NCBI GenBank assembly: GCA_964645625.1
Contig: CAZYAI010000001.1
Span: 118,164 to 182,163 of the forward strand
DNA: 64,000 nt
Source: AB-137-C09 sp964645625
GTDB taxonomy: Bacteria; Pseudomonadota; Zetaproteobacteria; Mariprofundales; Mariprofundaceae
Direction of reading: 5' to 3'
The position numbers and the translations under genes were made by a program. This document shows positions 24,646-31,553 of this stretch, piece by piece (position 1 is the first letter of the stretch; the number at the start of each line of letters is the position of its first letter). Under the pieces are notes generated by a model. The model did not search any database. It had not been told where the DNA came from and saw nothing but the letters and a program-made list of their open reading frames with translations.

Positions 24646-25623
24646 ATGGAACATCATCCCCCGCATATCGTTGTGAGTCGCTGCTTGGGCTTTGCAGCCT
24701 GTCGTTACGATGGGCAAATGCTTCATGATGCATGGATTGAGCGCATGAAGCCCTATGTTACCATGACTACTGTATGTCCTGAGGCAGATATTGGTATGGG
24801 AACACCGCGTTTGCCTGTTCGTCTGGTTAATATGGACCAGCTTAACGATGGTCAAGCAATCATCATGATTCAACCTGCAACGGGTAAACAATTCACGCAG
24901 TCGATGGATGCCTATGGTGAACAACAAGCACAGTCATTGCCTGAAATGGATGGTTTCATCCTTAAAAGTCGTTCTCCATCTTGTGGTTATGGCGATGTAA
25001 AAATCTATCATTCAACAGCAGATGATGCTCAGTATGATCAAGGGTCGGGGCTGTTTGCTGCTGCGATGCGCGAACGCTTCCCGTTGCTTGCGATGGAACA
25101 TGAGGCGCGTCTGAATAACTTTGATGCGCGAGAAGTCTTTTTGATGCGTATTTTTGCCTTTGCACGCTTACGAGTGTTACGCGATGCTCCTTCAGCGGCT
25201 GGACTTAGTACGTTTCACGCTAGGCATAAATTGCTGCTGATGTGTTTTAATCAAAATATGATGCGTCAATGTGGGCGCATTGCCAGTCATAGTGATGGTT
25301 TACCATTAGCGGAAATGGTCGCCATGTATGCAGATCAATTCCACCGTACCTTGATGCAGGAATCCACCACCAAGAACATCATCAATGCTGTCTACCACGG
25401 CTTTGGTTGGCTTTCTGAGGGCTTACCGTCGGCGGAAAAAGCGTTGTTTATTGAGGCTGTGGAAGCTTACCGATATGACCATGCAACACTGGCAACGTTG
25501 TTGCAGTTACTTAAGTCTTATGTCCTACGTTTTGACCATGATTACCTTGGTAGTCAGTACTTACTTGAACCTTACCCACCTGCATTGTTTGATTTTGCCG
25601 CTGAGTCGCTGGCGGAGCATTAG
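24646..25623 (+). CDS. DUF523-DUF1722 fusion protein (YbgA-like C-terminal domain)
   Basis: A 325-residue two-domain protein. Residues 8-150 are DUF523 with SRCLGFAACRYDG (Cys13), TTVCPEADIGMG (Cys44) and SRSPSCGYGD (Cys113); these three cysteines hold a [4Fe-4S] cluster in the related thiouracil desulfidase TudS. Residues about 180-310 are DUF1722, as in E. coli YbgA, with FHARHKLLLMC and LSYV-like KSYVLRFDHDYL. The function of the fusion is unknown. AAGGAA precedes the ATG, 21 bases after the photolyase. E. coli ybgA is likewise next to phr. Confidence 0.87.
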   Translation: MEHHPPHIVVSRCLGFAACRYDGQMLHDAWIERMKPYVTMTTVCPEADIGMGTPRLPVRLVNMDQLNDGQAIIMIQPATGKQFTQSMDAYGEQQAQSLPEMDGFILKSRSPSCGYGDVKIYHSTADDAQYDQGSGLFAAAMRERFPLLAMEHEARLNNFDAREVFLMRIFAFARLRVLRDAPSAAGLSTFHARHKLLLMCFNQNMMRQCGRIASHSDGLPLAEMVAMYADQFHRTLMQESTTKNIINAVYHGFGWLSEGLPSAEKALFIEAVEAYRYDHATLATLLQLLKSYVLRFDHDYLGSQYLLEPYPPALFDFAAESLAEH

Positions 25624-25632
25624 GAGCATCCC

Positions 25633-26508
25633 ATGAATAATCTGATTCGTATCGTTTACATCAGTGTTGCGACGAAGCCATTTAGCGAAGATGATCTGTT
25701 GCACTTGCTCGCTAAATGCAGGTCCAGCAATACAGAGAAATCCATTACTGGTCAGTTGATATACAGCGATGGAAGCTTCATGCAGGTACTTGAAGGACCA
25801 GAAGCAGCCATTGATGCAACGTATAACAAGATTAAAGATGACCCGCGCCATAAAAATGTTCAACTGATTGAAAGGGACGTTATTCAAGAACGCCAGTTCC
25901 GCGATTGGAGTATGGGGTTTAAATCGCTTAGTCGCGATGAGTTGCATGAAATTGAGGGTTATAACTACCAATTTGATGATGATGAAAACAGTGACAATCC
26001 ATTTGCGAATAAAGTCTTTGTCGCTGAGTTGATGAAGCATGTAAAACAGCAATATGTTAGTGAATTATCGAACGAAGATGCCGCCTTGCAGCAAACTGAA
26101 AAGTCGCTGCTTGGGTATCTTAATAAGGCAGTGCATTATGCAGTGTTATTACTTGCTACGCTGATGGCTTTTGTGGTGATGTGCGGTGTGGCAGAGGTGG
26201 CGACAGAATTGTACCTCATAGCAAAAGAATCACCTGCTAAGCTCATGACTGTGGGCGGACTTACCTCGACGATTAGTTCTTTCCTTGCGGTGCTGATTGC
26301 GATTGATATTTTTATCAATATATCGCTTTATGTTAGAAAACACATGATTGCAGTGCGCCTTGTTGTAGCAACGGCACTGATGGCGGTGGCGCGTAAAATT
26401 ATTGTGCTGGAATTTAACCAAATTGAGGCGATGCAGGTGATGGCATTGGCAGCACTGGTTGCTGGTTTGGGCTTTTGTTACTACTTTTTATCTCGTCTTC
26501 GTTCATGA
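25633..26508 (+). CDS. BLUF photoreceptor fused to a PsiE-like membrane domain
   Basis: A 291-residue protein. Residues 4-100 are a BLUF blue-light FAD domain with the pocket residues in place: Tyr9 (VYIS), Asn33 (SSNTEKSITG), Gln51 (FMQVLEG), Trp92 and Met94 (FRDWSMGF). After an acidic linker (110-160), residues about 165-288 give four hydrophobic helices (near 169-190, 212-233, 240-260, 267-286) with IAVRLVVATALMAVARKIIV, the hallmark of the phosphate-starvation-inducible PsiE family. The TAGGAG overlapping the previous stop serves as ribosome site. BLUF usually joins EAL, cyclase or no domain; this pairing is unusual. Confidence 0.83.
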   Translation: MNNLIRIVYISVATKPFSEDDLLHLLAKCRSSNTEKSITGQLIYSDGSFMQVLEGPEAAIDATYNKIKDDPRHKNVQLIERDVIQERQFRDWSMGFKSLSRDELHEIEGYNYQFDDDENSDNPFANKVFVAELMKHVKQQYVSELSNEDAALQQTEKSLLGYLNKAVHYAVLLLATLMAFVVMCGVAEVATELYLIAKESPAKLMTVGGLTSTISSFLAVLIAIDIFINISLYVRKHMIAVRLVVATALMAVARKIIVLEFNQIEAMQVMALAALVAGLGFCYYFLSRLRS

Positions 26509-26644
26509 TGTAAACGCGCAACCATTGCCAAGGGGTGTGGAATTTTTATGATGCCTGCAACCCCTGCACCTTCGATCTGCATGTGCAATGGAATATGCGG
26601 GAATTTGTTGGTCACTGGCGCGCCAGTTGGCAATGAGGAACATT

Positions 26645-27754
26645 ATGAGTGATTTGGCGAAAACGCCGTTATACGAGGCACATGTGGCAGCAGGTGGGAA
26701 GATGGTTCCCTTTGCTGGTTTTTGCATGCCTGTGCAATACCGTAACGGTGCCTTGAAAGAATACCATTGCGTGCGGGGCGATGGTGCTGGTTTGTTTGAT
26801 ATTTCCCATATGGGTCAGGTACGTGTACAGGGCGACGATGCCTTGGCGTTTTTGCAATACGCCACCACCAATAATGTTGCCGCTTTGGTCGATGGTCAGG
26901 TGCATTATTCTGCTTTGTTGAATGAGCAGGGCACGTTTATTGACGATATTACCACCTACCGCATCGACGATCATCATTACTATTTGTGCATCAATGCAGC
27001 GAATCGTCATAAAGACGTGGCGCATTTGCAGGCTTTGGCAGCAGATTTTTCTGTTACTGTGGACGATGAGTCTGACGACACGACCTTGTTGGCATTGCAG
27101 GGTGAAGCTGCGCAACAGCAGTTGCAGCCTTTGTGTGATGTAGAACTCGATAGCATTGCTTATTACCATTTTGCCGAGTGTCGTGTAACAGCAGGTGATG
27201 TGAGCTGTGACGCCATTATTTCACGTACAGGCTACACAGGCGAAGATGGTTTTGAACTCTACCTACCTAATCGTGCTGCCGTTGCTGTATGGTCCGCTTT
27301 AACAGCAGCAGGCGCAGAGCCGATTGGTCTAGCCGCACGGGATATGTTGCGCAGTGAAATGGGTTATGCCCTTTATGGTCATGAAATTAACGATCAATTG
27401 ACCCCTGTGGAAGCACGTTTGATGTGGATTACCAAGCTTGATAAAGGTGACTTTTTGGGGCGTGATGCGGTGGTAGCACGCCAGCAAGCAGGGGCGCAGC
27501 GTCATTTGGTAGCGTTGAAGCTTACCGAACGCGGGATTCCTCGTGAGCATTACCCTGTGCTGGTCAATGGTGAAGTGGCAGGCGAAGTAACAACAGGTCA
27601 GCATTCACCACTGGCGGGTTGCGGTGTAGCTTTGGCGTATGTGCGTCCAGAAGACGCAACGGTGAATGATTTTGCTATTGAAATTCGCGGTAAAGCGATT
27701 GCTGCGGAACGTACCACGCTACCATTCGTACGTAGTCGCGTACGTCGTAATTAG
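26645..27754 (+). CDS. gcvT: Glycine cleavage system T protein (aminomethyltransferase)
   Basis: A 369-residue GcvT, which transfers the methylene unit from lipoylated GcvH to tetrahydrofolate and releases ammonia. Seen: TPLYEAHVAAGGKMVPFAGF, LFDISHMGQV, ISRTGYTGEDGFELY, GLAARDMLRSEMGYALYG and the C-terminal HSPLAGCGVALAYV. The ATG at 26645 has GAGGA seven bases before; the frame also opens at 26588 but that part does not resemble the family. Followed by gcvH; gcvP is not in the window. The 136 bases between the BLUF gene and this start show no glycine riboswitch core that I can recognise. Confidence 0.95.
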   Translation: MSDLAKTPLYEAHVAAGGKMVPFAGFCMPVQYRNGALKEYHCVRGDGAGLFDISHMGQVRVQGDDALAFLQYATTNNVAALVDGQVHYSALLNEQGTFIDDITTYRIDDHHYYLCINAANRHKDVAHLQALAADFSVTVDDESDDTTLLALQGEAAQQQLQPLCDVELDSIAYYHFAECRVTAGDVSCDAIISRTGYTGEDGFELYLPNRAAVAVWSALTAAGAEPIGLAARDMLRSEMGYALYGHEINDQLTPVEARLMWITKLDKGDFLGRDAVVARQQAGAQRHLVALKLTERGIPREHYPVLVNGEVAGEVTTGQHSPLAGCGVALAYVRPEDATVNDFAIEIRGKAIAAERTTLPFVRSRVRRN

Positions 27755-27776
27755 TTGATAAATAAAGGAAGTATAT

Positions 27777-28154
27777 ATGTCTATTCCAGAAAACCTTAAA
27801 TACACCAAAGACCATGAGTGGGTTCGCATCGATGGCGATGAAGCGGAGTTTGGTGTTACCGATCATGCGCAAGAAGCCATTGGCGATGTGGTGTTTGTTG
27901 AACTGCCAGAAGTAGGTCGCACGGTAGCAGCAGGCGAAGCGTTTGCTGTGATCGAATCAAGCAAGGCAGTATCCGATGTGTACGCGCCTGTGTCGGGTGA
28001 AATTATCGCGGTGAACAGTGATTTAGAAGATGCACCTGAGCAAATTAACGAATCACCTTATGGTAAGGGTTGGATCGTTCGTATTAAAAGCGTAGGCGAT
28101 GAACATCAAGAGTTGATGGACGCTAAAACGTACGGGTTGTTTCTGCAGGAGTAG
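27777..28154 (+). CDS. gcvH: Glycine cleavage system H protein
   Basis: A 125-residue lipoyl carrier that shuttles the aminomethyl group between the P, T and L proteins. The lipoylated lysine is Lys63 in VIESSKAVSDVYAP, preceded by KDHEWVRIDGDEAEFGVTDH and DVVFVELPEVG. AAAGGAAG lies ahead of the ATG, 22 bases after gcvT. Length is normal. Downstream genes follow within a few bases, so gcvT, gcvH, the TrpD2-like gene and the DJ-1 gene read as one operon. Confidence 0.97.
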   Translation: MSIPENLKYTKDHEWVRIDGDEAEFGVTDHAQEAIGDVVFVELPEVGRTVAAGEAFAVIESSKAVSDVYAPVSGEIIAVNSDLEDAPEQINESPYGKGWIVRIKSVGDEHQELMDAKTYGLFLQE

Positions 28155-28159
28155 GAAGC

Positions 28160-29086
28160 GTGACAGCTTCGCTGATTGCCCGCGTAGCGCGTGGTAAGCA
28201 CGGTGCGCAAGATTTGTCGTTGGACGAAGCGCGCACCGTGTGGCGTAGTCTTTTGGCTGCCGATGCTGACCCCATGCAATTGGGTGCGTTCCTTATTGCC
28301 GAGCGCATGAAGGGCGAAACGGCTGAAGAATTGGCAGGTTTTGTACTGGCTGCGCGGGACTATATCGATGGTTATCACCAGCAATCCCAACGTGATGGTT
28401 GGGTTGATCTGCCTTGTTATGCTGGCAAACGGCGTAGCGTGCCAGCGCATTTGTTGGCAGCGGTGCAGTTAGCGCGTCAAGGTGTGCCTATCGTGGTGCA
28501 TGGCGTTGAGCACATTGCCGAGCGCAGCAGTGCTTGGCAATGTTTGCAAGCTGTTGGTGTGCAACGGGCTAGTTCATTGGCAGAAGCGGCACAGGTGGTC
28601 GCGGATCAACATATCGTCTATTGTGATTTGACCGATCTCTGCCCGCCATTGATGACGATTTATGGTTTGCGCTCACGTTTGGGGGTGCGTACTTTTGCCA
28701 ATAGTGTGGCGCGCTTGTTGAACCCCTTGCATTGCGCTGGGCAGTTAAATGGGGTGTTTCACACGCCTTATGTCGAACGTTTGGTCGCTGCCAACCAATA
28801 CTTGGGGCAGCAACGTTCGATGGTGTTCATGGGCGCAGAGGGTGAACCAGAACTGTATGCCGACCGTCAAAAACGCCTGTTATTACAACAAGATGATACG
28901 GTGACTGCGCCCGTTTTGGCCGATTTGGGTTGTGCGCCTTACAGTAAAGAGGCTGTGACAGCAGATGTGATTCAGGCGCAGTTTATTGCGTTGCAACATG
29001 GTGATGGTAATGATGATGTCTTGGCTCGCGTAGCACGTTCGACGCAGGCTTTGCGTTGGGCTTCGCTCGGTGGTGAATGGGAATAA
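28160..29086 (+). CDS. TrpD2/YbiB-like phosphoribosyltransferase-fold protein
   Basis: A 308-residue protein of the glycosyl transferase family 3 fold, closest to TrpD2 (YbiB), relatives of anthranilate phosphoribosyltransferase that bind DNA and lack TrpD activity. Seen: LSLDEARTVWRSLLAADADP, GAFLIAERMKGETAEELAGF, VVHGVEHIAERSSAW, LNPLHCAGQLNGVFHTPYVE and FMGAEGEPELYADR. The glycine-rich PRPP loop of TrpD (GTGGD) is absent. GTG start at 28160, five bases after gcvH, preceded by AGGAAG. Why it sits with gcv genes is unclear. Confidence 0.82.
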   Translation: MTASLIARVARGKHGAQDLSLDEARTVWRSLLAADADPMQLGAFLIAERMKGETAEELAGFVLAARDYIDGYHQQSQRDGWVDLPCYAGKRRSVPAHLLAAVQLARQGVPIVVHGVEHIAERSSAWQCLQAVGVQRASSLAEAAQVVADQHIVYCDLTDLCPPLMTIYGLRSRLGVRTFANSVARLLNPLHCAGQLNGVFHTPYVERLVAANQYLGQQRSMVFMGAEGEPELYADRQKRLLLQQDDTVTAPVLADLGCAPYSKEAVTADVIQAQFIALQHGDGNDDVLARVARSTQALRWASLGGEWE

Positions 29087-29097
29087 GGAACTTGAAC

Positions 29098-29658
29098 ATG
29101 GCTAAAAATGTTTTATTGCCTTTTACAGAAGGTGTGGAAGAGGTTGAAATGATCGCAGTGGTTGACCTGCTGCGGCGCGCCAATGTGCGTGTATGTATGG
29201 CGAGTCTTGATGGTGCAGCCGTTACAGGACGTTCAGGCATCACGATGATGCCCGATGCAGGGATTGAAGACGTGCAGAATGAAGTATGGGATATGGTTGT
29301 ATTACCAGGTGGTTTGCCCAATGCTTTTTTATTACGCGATCATGCCTGTGTAAAAACGATTACCTTGCGCTTGCGTAAACAGCGCAAAACATTGGCAGCT
29401 ATTTGCGCTGCTCCCTTGGCGTTGGCAGCATTTGGTGTTATTGAGGATCACCGTGTTACCTCTTACCCTTCCACAGGGGATGATTTGCAAGCACTCGCAC
29501 CTGCTGCGGTGTATGTGGATGATGCGGTAGTTGAAGATGACTTCCTTATCACCAGTCGTGGTCCTGGTACGGCCATTCCTTTTGCACTACGTTTGATCGC
29601 CAAGTTATGCGGTGAAAACGTAGCAGAACAAGTAAAAAAAGAGATTGTGTACGGTTAA
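29098..29658 (+). CDS. DJ-1/PfpI family protein
   Basis: A 186-residue DJ-1 superfamily protein of the YajL/ThiJ type. The nucleophile Cys103 sits in the elbow AAICAAPLALA, with the conserved acid Glu14/Glu15 in PFTEGVEEVE and RGPGTAIPFAL near the end. Relatives act in oxidative or carbonyl stress protection; the exact activity is debated. The ATG at 29098 has AAGGA upstream and is preferred over the 29077 frame opening that overlaps the previous gene. Last gene of the gcv operon. Confidence 0.9.
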   Translation: MAKNVLLPFTEGVEEVEMIAVVDLLRRANVRVCMASLDGAAVTGRSGITMMPDAGIEDVQNEVWDMVVLPGGLPNAFLLRDHACVKTITLRLRKQRKTLAAICAAPLALAAFGVIEDHRVTSYPSTGDDLQALAPAAVYVDDAVVEDDFLITSRGPGTAIPFALRLIAKLCGENVAEQVKKEIVYG

Positions 29659-29716
29659 CATGATTGTGTGGATTACACGTTCATTATTTTCATAGTTGCT
29701 GAAAGATGCTTTATTT

Positions 29717-29778
29717 ACCACGAAAGACACGAAACGTAATGGTTCTTATTGTTCGTGTGTTTTCGTGTCTTTTGTGGT
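29717..29778. repeat. Inverted repeat, dispersed-repeat type
   Basis: ACCACGAAAGACACGAAA at 29717-29734 is matched at 17 of 18 positions by the reverse complement of 29761-29778, with a 26-base spacer. Repeats of this wording occur scattered in many environmental genomes (recalled). It lies in the 350-base gap after the DJ-1 gene and may also serve as its transcription end. Confidence 0.45.
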
Positions 29779-29827
29779 TTATGTTGTTTCCTGAATTTGT
29801 ATCATAGAATGCACCCACCATCAAAAG

Positions 29828-30054
29828 ATGGTTGAAAATGCCATTGATAGGCAGGCGGCATGTGTGACTGCCTTCTTTGAGGGATATCAAGATCAAACCA
29901 TACTGCGCGCCGCGCTGCAAGCTCTGGAGGCATGACGCAACCGCACTTTCCCTTTACCCTTGCGGATTCTGTTTTAACTTGTGATTGCAGTTCTTGGGGG
30001 AATCAACCATGCGTAAAAAGCTACCGATTGGCATTCAAACGTTCTCGGAGATGA
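29828..30054 (+). pseudogene. Two short coupled reading frames, probable gene remnants
   Basis: A 35-codon frame (29828-29935, MVENAIDRQAACVTAFFEG and on, ending LQALEA) overlaps by ATGA with a 40-codon frame (29932-30054, MTQPHFPFTLADSVLTCDC). The first reads like the natural C terminus of a larger protein and the overlap like an operon junction, but neither resembles a family I know, and the second runs into the next gene. They may be remnants of genes displaced when the tandem pair at 30009 arrived. Confidence 0.25.
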
Positions 30055-31553
30055 TCGAGCAAGGCTATTGCTACGCCGATAAAACCCATTTGATTGAGCA
30101 CATGGTCACCAGCGGAAAGTATTATTTCCTCTCCCGTCCGCGCCGTTTTGGCAAATCGTTGTTGGTTAGTACGCTGGCATCATTGTTTCGTGGTGAACGT
30201 TCCTTGTTTGCTGGCTTGGCGATTGAATCGAACTGGGATTGGTCGCAATCTTTCCCTGTGATTCACATTAGCTTCGGCAGCGGTACGATGGATAGCCGCG
30301 AAGCGTTGGATAGTCGATTGCGCGATATTCTTGCCAAGAATGAACGCGCATTTGAACTTCCGCCGCTGAGTGAAGGCATTCCTGGACGTTTTGCCGATTT
30401 GATTACACGCGCTCATGAAAAGTTCAATCAGCCCGTGGTCTTGCTGATTGATGAATACGACAAGCCGATTCTGGATAATCTGGTGGCAGGTCGCGACGAC
30501 GTAGCGAGTGCCGTGCGCGATGCTTTGAAAGGCTTTTATGCTGTCATTAAGGATTCTGATCCCCATATTCGTTTTGTACTGCTCACAGGGGTGAGTAAAT
30601 TCTCCAAGGTATCGCTGTTCAGCGGCTTGAATAACCTGCAAGACATCACCATCGATTCCCGCTATGCCAGCTTATGCGGTTACACCGATGCGGAGTTACG
30701 CCACGTCTTCGCCGATTGGCTGGATGGCGTGGATATGCAGCAGCTTCGCCACTGGTACAATGGTTACAATTTTGACGGCGAGTCTGTGTATAATCCCTTT
30801 GATGTGTTGCTGTACCTTGATTTGCGCGAATTTCGCAGCTTCTGGTTTGAAACGGGGAATCCATCGTTTTTGTTGCGCGTGTTGCAGGATCGCAAGATCT
30901 CCGCTCCCGATTTGCGGCAGGTTCGCGCCAGCTCTGCCTTGCTTTCCAGCTTCGATGTACAAAGCATTGAGCCAGAAGCGTTGCTGTTTCAAACAGGATA
31001 TTTGACCATCAAACAACGCCATAACCGTGGCGCACTGATTGCCTACGAATTGGATTTTCCGAATTTTGAGGTGCGTACCAGCTTCCACGATTCGCTGCTG
31101 CGCTGGTTGAATCACAATGGTTCAGCGCAAGAGCGCAACTTTGATCGGCTTTATGATGTGCTGGAATCTGGTAACCCCGAAGAACTGCGCGACATCTTCC
31201 ACGCCTTCTTTGCCTCCATTCCGCATGACTGGTACCGCAATAACCAGTTGGCGCATTATGAAGGCTATTATTGCTCCATCGTCTATTGCTACTTCCTCGC
31301 TCTGGGTCTGGAAGTCATCGCCGAAGATGCGACCAGCAAAGGGCGCATTGATATGACAGTGAAGCTCGGCAAGCGGGTGTTCATCATCGAATTTAAGGTG
31401 GTGGAGATGGAAGGTGACAGCAGTGCCATGGCGCAAATCGAAGCCAAAGGCTATGCCGAGAAATACGCAGGCGAAGGCGAGGTGTGGCTGGTTGGTGTAA
31501 GTTTTAACAGCGAGCAGCGCAATATCGTCGGGTTTGAGGTGAAGCATGCGTAA
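30009..31553 (+). CDS. AAA-ATPase-like/PD-(D/E)XK nuclease protein, copy 1
   Basis: A 514-residue protein with an AAA-ATPase-like N-terminal domain (PF09820 type) and a DUF1703 PD-(D/E)XK domain at the C terminus. Seen: FSEMIEQGYCYADKTHLIEH, the P-loop-like SRPRRFGKSLLVSTL (about 42-56), Walker B-like VVLLIDEYDKPILDNL, and the nuclease core GRIDMTVKLG then VFIIEFKVVE. Roles of the family are unknown, with conflict or mobile-element functions proposed. GGGGGA precedes the ATG. The stop overlaps the next copy by eight bases. Several of its last residues are identical to copy 2. Confidence 0.85.
   Translation: MRKKLPIGIQTFSEMIEQGYCYADKTHLIEHMVTSGKYYFLSRPRRFGKSLLVSTLASLFRGERSLFAGLAIESNWDWSQSFPVIHISFGSGTMDSREALDSRLRDILAKNERAFELPPLSEGIPGRFADLITRAHEKFNQPVVLLIDEYDKPILDNLVAGRDDVASAVRDALKGFYAVIKDSDPHIRFVLLTGVSKFSKVSLFSGLNNLQDITIDSRYASLCGYTDAELRHVFADWLDGVDMQQLRHWYNGYNFDGESVYNPFDVLLYLDLREFRSFWFETGNPSFLLRVLQDRKISAPDLRQVRASSALLSSFDVQSIEPEALLFQTGYLTIKQRHNRGALIAYELDFPNFEVRTSFHDSLLRWLNHNGSAQERNFDRLYDVLESGNPEELRDIFHAFFASIPHDWYRNNQLAHYEGYYCSIVYCYFLALGLEVIAEDATSKGRIDMTVKLGKRVFIIEFKVVEMEGDSSAMAQIEAKGYAEKYAGEGEVWLVGVSFNSEQRNIVGFEVKHA

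Noticed and set aside
26509..26644. Glycine riboswitch before gcvT
   Set aside because: Position is suggestive, but the gap is only 136 bases and I could not find the conserved aptamer cores.
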